A stretch of 64,000 nucleotides of DNA from Planctomycetaceae bacterium (GCA_012719125.1 JAAYAY010000378.1:1-64000); one strand, 5' to 3'; counted from the stretch's first letter, positions 17,285 through 25,838 are shown. Program-made: numbers and translations. The notes: generated by a model from the letters alone, not told the origin.

Positions 17285-18538
17285 ATGATCCGCAGATTTT
17301 TTGCACTGTCCTCGTTGGCAACTCTGGCGTGCCTCTTGACCGCCCACGCTTTCGCCGCCGATGTGGCTTCGGTTCAATGCACCATCAAGTCAGTCGATCC
17401 GCTCACTCGCTCAGTCACGGTCGCCTACACGGTCGGGACTGCCGAGAAGTCGATCACGCTGGATGTCAGCAGGAAAGCCGAGATCACCTTGAACGGGGAG
17501 AAGGCGGATTTGGGGGCATTGGGACCGGGCATGAAGGCGACCGTCGAATACGATAGGGCATTGGAGATCGTCACGAAAATCCAATCCACGGGGAGCAGGT
17601 TGATGATGGGCCAAATGGTCTACCGGCTCACCCTTTCCCTCTCGGAATTTGGGGACGGCAAGTTCCGAATTGAGAAAACGTCGTACCCGGCAGTTGACGA
17701 TTTCGCAGGCGAGGCTTTCACGTTGTCTCGTCTGCCACGTACAAAAGCAACAAAGGGCCAGGATGGAGTGGTTCGACTTGTTCACGATTTCTCTGATCCA
17801 GACGACCTGAGTGTGTTGGCATTGCAGGTGAAGAACGTGAGTCTTCAGCGGGATACGAAAGTTGCTGTGTTCACGCCTAGATCGGAGCCCAATGACCCGC
17901 AAGGGCCTCGTCGTGCCACGTTCCCTTATTCTAAACGCCTTCGCCCGCCTCTCAGCGTAATAGCCGATGTAGTTGAATATGGAGGCGGACAGTTTGGCTT
18001 TCAGGTGTTTCATCATACGGTCGGGGGGCTGCAATGCAGGTTTTGGTCAGACAAGGGCAGAGACGGCCCATTTACAGTTCAAGTAGCATGGGTTGAAGGG
18101 CAAAAGCAGACGGTCACTGACTTGTGCGACGAGATGACCGTGAGTCTGAAACAGCCATACGAGCAACAGTTCCGACTGCCTTTGCCTAACGCCAGGATCA
18201 CGGACGCCTTTCTGGTTCATTTGCATATTGGCGTAAAGGTGGACGTACCGCCGACGACCGTTTCCAGGTTGGAGGTACGTGGTCGGGTTGCTCCAATGCT
18301 TGGCGTTGGGCTAGACGAGAAGCAGGGAGTGGTCTTTGTCAAGACCGTATTTCCAAACGGTTTGGGACAGCAGGCAGGAATTCAGCAGGGAGATGTGATT
18401 CTGGCAATCAATGCGAAGCAGCCTACGACGCTTGTGGAGGCTATGAATCTGCTCAGCTTGTTACCAATTGGCGAAAAAGCAGTAATCAACATTCAGCGTG
18501 GCGACAAGACAATGGAGCGTTCGGTGCTCGCTGAGTGA
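17285..18538 (+). CDS. secreted PDZ-domain protein
   Basis: The 417-residue protein has a signal peptide (MIRRFFALSSLATLACLL, cleavage after AFA). Its N-terminal domain repeats the one at 16136 (TLDVSRKAEITLNGEKADL, PGMKATVEYDRAL). A middle region without a named family follows. A C-terminal PDZ domain (about residues 335-417) reads MLGVGLDEKQGVVFVKTV, LGQQAGIQQGDVILAINAK and VINIQRGDKTMERSVL. There is no protease domain. The pair likely arose by duplication of the N-terminal module with different C-terminal partners. ATG 17285 is preferred for its signal peptide. Confidence 0.75.
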   Translation: MIRRFFALSSLATLACLLTAHAFAADVASVQCTIKSVDPLTRSVTVAYTVGTAEKSITLDVSRKAEITLNGEKADLGALGPGMKATVEYDRALEIVTKIQSTGSRLMMGQMVYRLTLSLSEFGDGKFRIEKTSYPAVDDFAGEAFTLSRLPRTKATKGQDGVVRLVHDFSDPDDLSVLALQVKNVSLQRDTKVAVFTPRSEPNDPQGPRRATFPYSKRLRPPLSVIADVVEYGGGQFGFQVFHHTVGGLQCRFWSDKGRDGPFTVQVAWVEGQKQTVTDLCDEMTVSLKQPYEQQFRLPLPNARITDAFLVHLHIGVKVDVPPTTVSRLEVRGRVAPMLGVGLDEKQGVVFVKTVFPNGLGQQAGIQQGDVILAINAKQPTTLVEAMNLLSLLPIGEKAVINIQRGDKTMERSVLAE

Positions 18539-18792
18539 ATTCCCGACCGGCGACGGAAATCGCATTGCCTCTGGATAAAATTCAGCCGCCGCTGTATTAC
18601 AACGGCCCGGACTTCAATTCGTTTTCCTCCCCCAGGACGTGGGAAATCGAGTTGATAATAAAAAGAAACGTCACCGTAGTGGCCCACAGGTATCCATCGG
18701 GAGCCCAGCCCCGGCAGGATTGGTCAGGAGTTTTTCAATTTTTGGTTTTGCGGCACCTCCGCTCTTCCCAAGATCCAACTCGGATTGCCGAT

Positions 18793-18819
18793 GGCGGCGA
18801 GTCTGATCCACTCGCCGCC
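18793..18819 (-). terminator. 10-bp GC hairpin after the recombinase gene
   Basis: GGCGGCGAGT (18793-18802) pairs perfectly with 18810-18819. It lies 20 bases beyond the recombinase stop. The rest of 18539-18838 shows no gene. Confidence 0.6.
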
Positions 18820-18838
18820 CTGGTCGTTGGTGTCCGTG

Positions 18839-19519
18839 TCACTCCCCGTACCGCTTCAACACCGCCCGGACCTGGATGTGATTCCAAAATCTCCCACGGC
18901 GAGTTTCGTAGCCCTCGGCGTTGAGATGCTTGGCGATGGCTCGCAAAGATCGTCCTTCGTCCCGAAGAGCCCGCATGATCGGATACAAGTCGGTGTAGGC
19001 GTCATCCGCATCCCGGCGTGCGGCATCACCAGCGGCCTTGGCTCCCTTCTTGGTGTCCTCGGAGGTCAGGTTGCGGCATTCCGGCCGTGAGGCCCCCAGC
19101 TTGCCACCACGGGCCTTGTAGGCTTCCAAGGCCGCCTTGGTTCGTTCGCTGATTCGCTTGGCCTCGTCCTGGGCCACCGCCGCCAGGATGTGGATCGTAA
19201 GCTCGTTGGCACTGGGCTGATCGCACGCCACGAACTTCACACCTGCTTCCATCAGACCGCTGAGGAAGTGAACGTTGCGGGCGAGCCGATCCAGCTTGGC
19301 AATGACCAACGTGGCCTTTGATCGCCGGGCATGGGCAATCGCCTTGGCAAGTTCGGGTCGGTCGGATCGTTTTCCGGTTTCGACCTCCACGTAGGACTTC
19401 AGGATGGTGGCACCGTGGATCTCGGCGAATCGCTGCACGGTGGCGTCCTGCCCCTCCAGGCCAAGCCCCGACCGGGCCTGTTTCGCAGTCGAGACCCTAT
19501 AGTACGGTACAAGTTTCAC
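18839..19519 (-). CDS. serine recombinase (resolvase/invertase family)
   Basis: The 226-residue protein has VPYYRVSTAKQ, with the nucleophile Ser10 and Arg8. It also has DRPELAKAI, VIAKLDRLARN (76-82) and the E-helix start RISERTKAAL. The C-terminal YPIMRALRDEGRSLRAIAKHLN is a helix-turn-helix. It lacks the large C-terminal domains of large serine integrases, so it is a small resolvase-type enzyme. GGGAG lies nine bases before GTG 19519; a longer ATG frame would run through a palindrome and is disfavoured. It marks the left end of the polarised gene block. Confidence 0.88.
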   Translation of the reverse strand: MKLVPYYRVSTAKQARSGLGLEGQDATVQRFAEIHGATILKSYVEVETGKRSDRPELAKAIAHARRSKATLVIAKLDRLARNVHFLSGLMEAGVKFVACDQPSANELTIHILAAVAQDEAKRISERTKAALEAYKARGGKLGASRPECRNLTSEDTKKGAKAAGDAARRDADDAYTDLYPIMRALRDEGRSLRAIAKHLNAEGYETRRGRFWNHIQVRAVLKRYGE

Positions 19520-19551
19520 TTGGATTTCTCCCGATTTGGGCGGTGGTAAGA

Positions 19552-19575
19552 AGCCTTCGACGAACGTCGAAGGCT
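19552..19575 (-). terminator. perfect 11-bp palindromic hairpin at the end of the gene block
   Basis: GCCTTCGACG and CGTCGAAGGC flank a 2-base loop, extended by one A-T pair. It lies 88 bases after the last small gene (stop 19663) and before the recombinase start. It fits a terminator for the long leftward transcript, though a recombinase site is also possible. Confidence 0.55.
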
Positions 19576-19662
19576 CCTTAACACCGGCTGTGCGACGAAA
19601 AAGCGGCTTCCAAACCCCTTTCAACGGCTTGCTTGGAGGTGTCCAGGATCGGGACCGGCCCG

Positions 19663-19923
19663 CTACTTCACCCGCTCGACGCTGCGGATGCTCGGAATCA
19701 CCTCGTCCACCTGCACGCCCAACTTCCGAAGCTGACGGGCAAGCTGCTGATCGTCGTCGGCGGGCATTCCGAAGTCCTCGGCAACCTCGACGTATTCCAA
19801 GCTGCCGTCCACCGGTTCGGCCTCGTCGTTCAGGACTTTGACGATGGCTTGGGCTTCGGTCCTGGCCGTAACCCTGTACTTGATGACGTGAAGCTCGTAC
19901 TGTTCGATCTGGAAAGCTGGCAT
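19663..19923 (-). CDS. small hypothetical protein, MPxF/Y-type family
   Basis: The 86-residue protein starts MPAFQIEQYELHVIKYRV, followed by TEAQAIVKVLND and an acidic body. It resembles the 61-residue protein at 21375 and the proteins at 6577 and 46671 in having a short beta-strand start and an A..QA helix. AGGAG sits six bases before ATG 19923. It is the last gene of the leftward block. The function is unknown. Confidence 0.75.
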   Translation of the reverse strand: MPAFQIEQYELHVIKYRVTARTEAQAIVKVLNDEAEPVDGSLEYVEVAEDFGMPADDDQQLARQLRKLGVQVDEVIPSIRSVERVK

Positions 19924-20018
19924 TGTCATCTCCTGCGTTTGATGTTCCGTCGTGGCTGAGGTGCTTTCCGGTGTCCTTGCGTCGGTCAGGTGTCCGGCCT
20001 GTTCACCCCACAAACAAT

Positions 20019-20219
20019 TCAGTTGAGGCAGATGTTCTGCGGGTCCACGTTGATCCACACGTAGTCCCCATACGCAAGGATGAGGACTTGGCAGGCCATG
20101 CGTCCGACCAGCGGAAGGTACTGCTGCCGCTGACCAAAGATCGGCTGGTGTCCGTACAGGATTTCTTCGTCGGGGCGAGTGTAGCCCAGGATGAAGCGAT
20201 GTCTTCCAATCGGCGGCAT
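20019..20219 (-). CDS. small hypothetical protein
   Basis: The 66-residue protein (MPPIGRHRFILGYTRPDEE) is unrecognised. GGGAGG lies five bases before ATG 20219. Motifs such as GQRQQYLPLVGRM and GDYVWINVDPQNI suggest a small beta-rich fold. The stop is followed by GGACACC about 20 bases later. Confidence 0.65.
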   Translation of the reverse strand: MPPIGRHRFILGYTRPDEEILYGHQPIFGQRQQYLPLVGRMACQVLILAYGDYVWINVDPQNICLN

Positions 20220-20546
20220 GTTGTCCTCCCTGGCCTGCTCTGACGGGGCCGGTGTCCGGTCTCAGCCGGTCGCAACGAGACAAGGCCATGACACGGTTAG
20301 TGGCCCGTCACTCCGGCTGAAAACTGAAGAAGCGGGTGTCGTGCTGGAATTCGAACGATCCATGTTGTTTCCGAAAGCAGACAAGGTGTCCTCGCAGCCA
20401 ACTCTCTGCCCGTACTAGGCGTACCGTTGGGGCAGGGTTATCGGAGTGTCACGGCTACGCCGGAAACGACGATCCAGGTGCTCGTCGCTTTTGGCGTTGC
20501 TGGCTTGCGTGAACAACTTGTACGTGGGATACGGCGGTGTCCGTCA
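20220..20546. other. gene-free gap with motif copies only
   Basis: No supported gene is seen in 327 bases. The gap holds three GGACACC copies (- strand) and a T-loop-like sequence that does not fold as a tRNA. Confidence 0.5.
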
Positions 20547-20789
20547 CTAAGCCTTCGTCAAACCGACGATGGACAGGCAGCCGCCACGGATGGCGAAGTT
20601 GTTGTAGGTACAGCCCCAGGCTTCCAGAACATCGTGGACTTGCAGGAGGGCATCCATCAGGCAATCACCAAGCTCGCCACAGTCCACGGTCACCACGGGG
20701 CGAAGGACCGCAGGAACCACCCAGGTGTCCCGATTCTGGTCACGTCGAAACCCGGCGGCGGCAAGGATCGTCTCGGCCAAGAACAGCAT
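20547..20789 (-). CDS. small hypothetical protein
   Basis: The 80-residue protein (MLFLAETILAAAGFRRDQN) includes TVDCGELGDCLMDALLQVHDV (in two parts) and GCTYNNFAIRGGCLSIVG. It has three Cys residues but no clear metal site. GGAG lies eight bases before ATG 20789. It is unrecognised. Confidence 0.6.
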   Translation of the reverse strand: MLFLAETILAAAGFRRDQNRDTWVVPAVLRPVVTVDCGELGDCLMDALLQVHDVLEAWGCTYNNFAIRGGCLSIVGLTKA

Positions 20790-20856
20790 CGAACGTTCTC
20801 CGATACTTGGGTTGAGGGGGAGGTTTTCACTGCCTCACTTGGCGGTGTCCTCGACT

Positions 20857-21312
20857 TCACGCCGGGGCTTCAATTTCGTCCGAAGAATGCGGCTCGATCT
20901 CGACGTTGCACTTGGGGCAACGGTCGTTGCACGTGCAGTCCCACTCGTCGTCCCAGGACGTTCCGCATTCGGAGCAGCGGTAGTGATTGATGTACCGCTT
21001 GTGTTCAGGGGTGTCCTGACGGGCGTGCCGCAGCCGTCCCGTGTGGTCCAGCTTCTCGTACCGTTCCAGTTCGGCGGGAGTCATCAACGCCCAACCGCAA
21101 GGACGGGCGATGAACAATTCGCCCCGGTACAGAACCACATCACCAACGCTCACCGAGTAGCGGTCCTCGACGGGCTGGATGTCGTTCTGTCCGTAGTGCC
21201 AGACCTTTTCGAGGACCGACATGGTGTCCAGACCATCAACCTCGGCATCCGGCACGTTGACCGGCCGAAGTTCCCCATCACCGAACGCCAACATTCGTAC
21301 CACGACGATCAT
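20857..21312 (-). CDS. hypothetical protein with C-terminal zinc-ribbon-like Cys cluster
   Basis: The 151-residue protein has an N-terminal beta-rich half with VGDVVLYRGELFIARPCGWALM. The C-terminal cluster YRCSECGTSWDDEWDC, then TCNDRCPKC, fits a zinc-binding ribbon with six to seven Cys. An AGGTG site precedes ATG 21312; longer frames are unsupported. It could bind nucleic acid or protein; no family was recognised. One internal GGACACC encodes LDT. Confidence 0.7.
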   Translation of the reverse strand: MIVVVRMLAFGDGELRPVNVPDAEVDGLDTMSVLEKVWHYGQNDIQPVEDRYSVSVGDVVLYRGELFIARPCGWALMTPAELERYEKLDHTGRLRHARQDTPEHKRYINHYRCSECGTSWDDEWDCTCNDRCPKCNVEIEPHSSDEIEAPA

Positions 21313-21374
21313 AGCAGTCACCTTTTGGAAACAAAGGAAGACCGAACTGACTCTTGCGAACGTGCCGGTGTCCG

Positions 21375-21560
21375 TCACCCGCACCGTTCCACCGAAACGG
21401 TTTCCAGCCAGACTTCGTTCCCTTCCTGAATGCTGGCCTGATCGTAGGCGTAGGCACCGGACTTGCAGCGGGCCTCGGCTTGCTGTGGGTCGTCGGCCTC
21501 GACGTGGTAGACGGTTCGGACCTCGAATTTCTCCAACGCTTCGACTCGGTACTGTGGCAT
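21375..21560 (-). CDS. small hypothetical protein, MPxYxV family
   Basis: The 61-residue protein (MPQYRVEALEKFEVRTVY, then HVEADDPQQAEARCK) resembles the proteins at 19663 and 6577. CGGAG lies eight bases before ATG 21560. The strand-helix pattern fits a small alpha/beta protein of unknown role. Confidence 0.7.
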   Translation of the reverse strand: MPQYRVEALEKFEVRTVYHVEADDPQQAEARCKSGAYAYDQASIQEGNEVWLETVSVERCG

Positions 21561-21627
21561 GGTAAAGCTCCGTTTCGGTATCGTTTTGTCTCACGGATTC
21601 TCACGTGGTGTCCGGCCCGGACAGTGC

Positions 21628-22143
21628 TCAGGCGGGCTGCAAAACGGCGTCCGGTTGCGGTCCCCACGGCTCAAAACTCAGGCCAAATTCCCGGAGCTTG
21701 GCCCGGACTTGCTCAGCGGCGTCGTCCCCCCGACATTCCAGGTAGTAGTCGCAGTTGTGGCCGGTGCTGTACTTGATCTGCGGGCCATCACGCCATTGGT
21801 CCAAGCACTCCAGAAGTGCATCCCGCCGTTCATCTCGCCACCCCAGAGCTTGGTGCAGGTCAAGCTTGATCCGGTGGATACGAACCGGGGTGTCCGTCAG
21901 CTTGAGCCAGCCGTGCCGGAGGAAGTCGTCCAGTTGCTTCTGATCGGAGATGACCAAATTCAGGCCGGAACCGTACCGGAGGAGTTGCTGGCGGAAATGC
22001 CACTCGTCGTCGTTCTGGACCAAGCGGCAAGACCGTCCCCGTTCGTCCACAGCCACGTTGTCCACCACGGTTTTCATCCAGCCGTAGTCGTAGTTTTCCG
22101 GGGCGTTGGTGATGGCCTGGAGGGGTCGAAGCTTGATCGTCAT
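21628..22143 (-). CDS. hypothetical protein
   Basis: The 171-residue soluble protein (MTIKLRPLQAITNAPENYDY) includes DEWHFRQQLLRYGSGLNL, LDDFLRHGWLKLTDTPVRI and DALLECLDQWRDG. AAGGAAAC precedes ATG 22143. No family was recognised. The gene is flanked by GGACACC copies on both sides and contains one. Confidence 0.7.
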   Translation of the reverse strand: MTIKLRPLQAITNAPENYDYGWMKTVVDNVAVDERGRSCRLVQNDDEWHFRQQLLRYGSGLNLVISDQKQLDDFLRHGWLKLTDTPVRIHRIKLDLHQALGWRDERRDALLECLDQWRDGPQIKYSTGHNCDYYLECRGDDAAEQVRAKLREFGLSFEPWGPQPDAVLQPA

Positions 22144-22263
22144 CGGTCGTTTCCTTGTGGATGTGGTCGTTGCCGTTGCCGGTGCTGACACTGGTGTCCT
22201 TGTCTGCTGAGGGCGTGCGGAGTACAAATCGCTACCTTCCATCCAGGTGTCCCACGACATAAC

Positions 22264-22473
22264 TCAGCCCTGATGAATTGCGGGGTGGCTCGCCATCGTA
22301 TTGGTCCAGGGGATCACCGGTGCCCCTGACCACTGACACTGGTTCAACATGGCGTCCGTGTAGCCATTGACCCGTAGCCACTGTTGCACGATGTCCTTCG
22401 TGGGTGTCCCATCGTTGGGATCTTGGACCACGGCCACCAGGGTTTTCTCTACCGAAATGCAAACTACCGACAT
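22264..22473 (-). CDS. small hypothetical protein
   Basis: The 69-residue protein (MSVVCISVEKTLVAVVQDP) has a start region like a small-molecule or peptide-binding strand pair, then KDIVQQWLRVNGYTDAML. A GGAG lies about nine bases before ATG 22473. No function is assigned. Confidence 0.65.
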   Translation of the reverse strand: MSVVCISVEKTLVAVVQDPNDGTPTKDIVQQWLRVNGYTDAMLNQCQWSGAPVIPWTNTMASHPAIHQG

Positions 22474-22550
22474 GGGATTGACTCCAGAGAAAGGACTGGT
22501 CGTTCCAGCAATGAGGTGTCCGATGCAAGCCCGCCAACAAGGTGTCCTCG

Positions 22551-22832
22551 TCAGTCCAGAACCTCATTCTGGAAATGCGTCTTGAGCCACAGCTTCGTCC
22601 CGTGGTGGGTAATCCAGTGGGATGCAGCATTGCTGTAGCAGGTGGCGTAGACACGGTGTTCCCTGGTGTCCCCCTGGAACTTGACCACAAGATCAGTGGT
22701 GATTTTCGTGCCGTAGCCCTCGGCACTCTGGCCCGGCAACAGTTGGAGAACGCCACGCCGACTGACCGGGCGGCGGTGCAATGTGTACGGTCCAACAGCG
22801 TCGTCGGCGTAAACGATCTTGACTTCGGCCAT
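22551..22832 (-). CDS. small hypothetical protein
   Basis: The 93-residue protein (MAEVKIVYADDAVGPYTLHR) is beta-rich, with ITTDLVVKFQGDTREHRVYA and a terminal THHGTKLWLKTHF. AAGGGG precedes ATG 22832. It is unrecognised, with no signal peptide. Confidence 0.65.
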   Translation of the reverse strand: MAEVKIVYADDAVGPYTLHRRPVSRRGVLQLLPGQSAEGYGTKITTDLVVKFQGDTREHRVYATCYSNAASHWITHHGTKLWLKTHFQNEVLD

Positions 22833-22894
22833 GATGGTCCCCTTCTGTTGGCTGACTGTCGGTGTCCGCCCGTCTCACTTGGACTCGTGAAATC

Positions 22895-23242
22895 TCACGA
22901 GTTCTCAACCGGTGTCCGGCCAAATCGGCACTCCGATTCCCCCTTCCATTCCTGGACCCGCTTCAGGAATTCGGCGGCATCATCGGGGTCGTCCATGTCG
23001 AAGATTTCGGCGTAGGTGTAGCTGGATGCACCGGGGGAATGGTCGTCGCTCCACGTGCCGAAATAGATCACGGCGTCGTTGTTGGGCAGGCGTTCATCGG
23101 GGATGAAGAACCATTCCCCAGAGCCGGAGAAGGTGTCCTGGCCGACGTTGCACTCCGAAATCTGGTCGGCGAAATCTTCGTAGTTGGCGAGACCGAAGCG
23201 GTCCCATTCGACGTGGTTGAAGGCGGTGACGTTCAGGGACAT
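22895..23242 (-). CDS. small acidic hypothetical protein
   Basis: The 115-residue acidic protein (MSLNVTAFNHVEWDRFGLAN) includes CNVGQDTFSGSGEWFFIPDE and DDPDDAAEFLKRVQEW. Its end, FGRTPVENS, contains a GGACACC copy inside the last codons. AAAGGA precedes ATG 23242. It is unrecognised. Confidence 0.7.
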   Translation of the reverse strand: MSLNVTAFNHVEWDRFGLANYEDFADQISECNVGQDTFSGSGEWFFIPDERLPNNDAVIYFGTWSDDHSPGASSYTYAEIFDMDDPDDAAEFLKRVQEWKGESECRFGRTPVENS

Positions 23243-23301
23243 TTGGATTCCTTTCGGGCTGGTGGTCGGTTGTTCCCAGCAGCCCGGCCGGTGTCCCGTC
23301 G

Positions 23302-23601
23302 TCAGTATTCGTCTGGCCTCAAAATCGTGCTTGCCGCTCGGCAGCCGTTGTCGTCCTGGGCCTCGGTAATGATCCACAGCTTCTCACCGTTGCTGGTCTT
23401 GTAGGAACTGAGCAGACGGCTGCCATCGACCAAGGCGTCCTCGTTGGCCTGCTTGTCGTCAGCACATACGTCGCCCCAATCGCCACGGGCGTGTCTGGCG
23501 ATGAATTCCAAGGGCGTCTGACCGGCTTCCTCCAACGTCGCCAAGGCACCAGGGGTGGCGAGCAGGCGGCCGAGGGGGAACTTGGATGTACCGTCGAACA
23601 T
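23302..23601 (-). CDS. plasmid/ICE-type conserved small protein
   Basis: The 99-residue protein contains LGRLLATPGALATLEEAG, then PLEFIARHARGDWGDVCADD, ALVDGSRLLSSY and LWIITEAQD, ending ILRPDEY. This layout is one I recall from conserved proteins of proteobacterial plasmids and integrative elements, sometimes mis-annotated; I could not check it here. The role is unknown. AAAGGACACG precedes ATG 23601, and GGACACC begins five bases after the stop. Confidence 0.75.
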   Translation of the reverse strand: MFDGTSKFPLGRLLATPGALATLEEAGQTPLEFIARHARGDWGDVCADDKQANEDALVDGSRLLSSYKTSNGEKLWIITEAQDDNGCRAASTILRPDEY

Positions 23602-23652
23602 GGCGTGTCCTTTCTTGTACTGGGTGACTTGTCGGTGTCCGGGGCGGCTGAG

Positions 23653-23835
23653 CTACGCTTCGTCGTCCTGATCCGCATTGACGACGATGCCGATCTCCCG
23701 CTCGATGCCGTCATTCAGGGACTCGGCTTGAGCGACAAGGTTGCGGATGGTGTCCAGGGCGTCGTCCAGGCTGTCCCTCGGAAAGGTTTCCCGGCCGAAT
23801 TCGTCGCTCTGCATGAACACAAGGTATTGGGGCAT
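23653..23835 (-). CDS. small acidic hypothetical protein
   Basis: The 60-residue protein (MPQYLVFMQSDEFGRETFP) has DALDTIRNLVAQAESL and an acidic tail (NADQDDEA). Like others in the block it starts with MPQY. An internal GGACACC encodes LDT. GGAG precedes ATG 23835 by ten bases. Confidence 0.65.
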   Translation of the reverse strand: MPQYLVFMQSDEFGRETFPRDSLDDALDTIRNLVAQAESLNDGIEREIGIVVNADQDDEA

Positions 23836-23863
23836 TTCTTGAATCTCCGGTTGTTCGTGTCGG

Positions 23864-24145
23864 TCAGCCCTGATTGGCGTCCTGTACGGTCAAGATCTTG
23901 CCGCAGCCGAAACACCGGCCGCCGATGGCTTGGGCCGGGTGTCCGGGGCAATGCTGGAAGATCTCCGGGTACTTGTCGCTTTCGACAACCTCGCCGGTGC
24001 AGTGCGGCCCGTTGATTTCCAGGGTGTCCGCCAGTCGCTGCTCGGCGTCGGCACGGTCACCAAAACGAGACGACTGTCCCTGCATCACCGCACCGACGAG
24101 ACACTGGCCATCGGTGGACCAGTAGCGGGCAAAGTAGCTCTTCAT
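23864..24145 (-). CDS. small protein with C-terminal Cys pairs
   Basis: The 93-residue protein (MKSYFARYWSTDGQCLVGAV) has a C-terminal HCPGHPA...GGRCFGCGKI segment that could bind zinc. Its ATG overlaps the previous stop (ATGA at 24142-24145), so it is translated with the gene at 24142. An internal GGACACC encodes ADT. It is unrecognised. Confidence 0.7.
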   Translation of the reverse strand: MKSYFARYWSTDGQCLVGAVMQGQSSRFGDRADAEQRLADTLEINGPHCTGEVVESDKYPEIFQHCPGHPAQAIGGRCFGCGKILTVQDANQG

Positions 24146-24474
24146 GGTTTGTCCTTGTTGGGTGACGTGGTGTCCGCAGCGGCAAGTTGTCGGGCCGTGG
24201 CACGACGCTGGTCGTGGTGCCGCCGAGAGGCGTGTTTCACCGGCCGCAGGTTGTAGCCGATTCGCCACAGTTCCTCGGCCAGTTCGGCGTATTGCTTCGG
24301 TCCAACGGGAACGGTGTGCTGAATCACGTTGTGGTAATCGGCCCCACCATGCTGGCCGACGTGCATGTAGCTGTTGCAGTAGCGGCCGTGAATGTCGGCG
24401 GGAAGCTCCGGGAACAAAGCAATGATCTCCCCGCTTTGATCCTGCCAGCGACGAAAAACGACGACATCGACCAT
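24142..24474 (-). CDS. plasmid-type conserved protein
   Basis: The 110-residue protein has VVFRRWQDQSGEIIALFPEL, then YCNSYMHVGQHGGADYHNVI, PVGPKQYAELAEELWRIGYN and a basic tail (RRHHDQRRATARQ). The YMHVGQHGGADY core recalls a conserved hypothetical family of plasmids and mobile islands; that is from memory. GGAGG lies eight bases before ATG 24474. It is coupled to the next gene. Confidence 0.75.
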   Translation of the reverse strand: MVDVVVFRRWQDQSGEIIALFPELPADIHGRYCNSYMHVGQHGGADYHNVIQHTVPVGPKQYAELAEELWRIGYNLRPVKHASRRHHDQRRATARQLAAADTTSPNKDKP

Positions 24475-24537
24475 CGGTCAGTCCTCCAGGTGTTGGTTGA
24501 CTTGGCAGGACTTGGTGTCCGACTGCCGGAGTGCGGC

Positions 24538-24738
24538 TCACTGCTGATCTTCTTCCGGGTCCAAGTCGTCCCAGTGCATGGTGAGTTCTGCCGTACCGTC
24601 CAACACCGCCAACCGGGCATATTCCGGGTCGCCGTCAGCTTCCCCGTCCAGCAGTCTCACCACCGTGCCAGCGGGGACGGAAAAAGTCGGGCCGCTGAAG
24701 TAAGTTCGCAGAACCCAAAGCTCCGGTAAGTTGCTCAT
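24538..24738 (-). CDS. small hypothetical protein
   Basis: The 66-residue protein (MSNLPELWVLRTYFSGPTFS) has a beta-barrel-like middle (VPAGTVVRLLDGEADG) and an acidic end (DDLDPEEDQQ). Here the motif lies between ribosome binding site and start: AAAGGACACCG directly precedes ATG 24738. It is unrecognised. Confidence 0.65.
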   Translation of the reverse strand: MSNLPELWVLRTYFSGPTFSVPAGTVVRLLDGEADGDPEYARLAVLDGTAELTMHWDDLDPEEDQQ

Positions 24739-24775
24739 CGGTGTCCTTTCGGTGGGTTCAGTACGGCTCCGGCGT

Positions 24776-25111
24776 CTACGCCCCCAACAACTCGGCACAC
24801 CGATTGGCGATCTTCTGAGCGTGGGCCAAGCCCAGAAACGTCTTGCCCGTGATCAGGTGAAGTGCCTTGCCCGTCCACTCCTGGTCGTAGCCACAGACCA
24901 AATCGACGTGGACAAAATGGCCCTCCGAGTCGCCGGTCACGGCATAGCAAGCAACCCAACGGCAGCTTTCCAGCAATTTCCAGAAAGTCTGGTCGGTCTC
25001 GATTGCCAGCGAGAAATACTCGTCGATCAGGTCTTCGGCCTGCAAAACGTCCCGAAGCTTGCGGTGTACGTCGGCCACGGTGTCGGTGGCGGTGATGGTC
25101 AATGTGTTCAT
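24776..25111 (-). CDS. hypothetical protein
   Basis: The 111-residue protein (MNTLTITATDTVADVHRKLR) has SCRWVACYAVTGDSEGHFVH, then a C-terminal helix KTFLGLAHAQKIANRCAELL. GGAG lies six bases before ATG 25111. A GGACACC copy (25123) sits just upstream within AAAAAGGACACC. It is unrecognised. Confidence 0.65.
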   Translation of the reverse strand: MNTLTITATDTVADVHRKLRDVLQAEDLIDEYFSLAIETDQTFWKLLESCRWVACYAVTGDSEGHFVHVDLVCGYDQEWTGKALHLITGKTFLGLAHAQKIANRCAELLGA

Positions 25112-25177
25112 GGCTGCTCCGTGGGTGTCCTTTTTGCTGAGGCGGCTTTGCCACTGCCTGTCGCCGGGGTGTCCTGC

Positions 25178-25768
25178 TCAGTCCAACACTGGATCGTCGA
25201 AATCATCGGGGTTCAGGTCCAGGAAATAGGCGTCGTAGGTCGTGGACGCATCCTCGTTCAGGATGAATTCCCACGCTTCAAGAAAGCCGGGCGTGCCGGG
25301 CTTCCACGCCTGCCCGTCTTCTGAGGACAAGGTGTCCACACCGTCGCCCATCCAGTGCGTTTTGCCCGTGGGGATGTGCTCCACTTCAAAGCCGCTGCTG
25401 TGCTCATCCACCCTGAAGACCGGCTTGTACGTTCCACGTTTCTCAGATCTTGCAGCCCGCCAGTGCAACAGGCATTGCTGGTACGGGACCACCTTGTCGG
25501 TAGCTTCCCACTGGACGGACGCTTCACCATCAAAGTCGTACAGGACGGGAACGCCGGTGAGCGGGGTGTCCCGTTGCCGTAGGTCATCCAAGTGCTGATC
25601 GACCTCGGCTTGTTCCGGCAAACGACCTGGAAATCGGACGGTGTTTTTCCACGCACGTGGATCGTTGGGGGCCAGCAGGATGCCTTTCCACGGCTCTTGC
25701 CAGCAGTCGGGATGGGCAGCATCGTAAGGCCAGCGGTATTCGGTGCTGACTTTGGTTCCGGGGTTCAT
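25178..25768 (-). CDS. hypothetical protein
   Basis: The 196-residue protein (MNPGTKVSTEYRWPYDAAHP) is Trp- and Asp-rich, with PVLYDFDGEASVQWEATDK, LLHWRAARSEKRGTYKPVF and a terminal LDLNPDDFDDPVLD. It carries two internal GGACACC copies, and a third follows the stop by five bases. It has no signal peptide and no recognised fold. Confidence 0.65.
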   Translation of the reverse strand: MNPGTKVSTEYRWPYDAAHPDCWQEPWKGILLAPNDPRAWKNTVRFPGRLPEQAEVDQHLDDLRQRDTPLTGVPVLYDFDGEASVQWEATDKVVPYQQCLLHWRAARSEKRGTYKPVFRVDEHSSGFEVEHIPTGKTHWMGDGVDTLSSEDGQAWKPGTPGFLEAWEFILNEDASTTYDAYFLDLNPDDFDDPVLD

Positions 25769-25838
25769 TTGATTGCTCCCAGGGTGACGGCAAGGTCAAG
25801 GTGATTACTGAGGTGTTGATTGGTGTCCGTCGTGGCGG

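Noticed and set aside
20340-20420. T-loop-like GTTCGAAT on the - strand, possible tRNA
   Set aside because: The stem bases flanking the loop do not pair and no acceptor or anticodon stem could be drawn.
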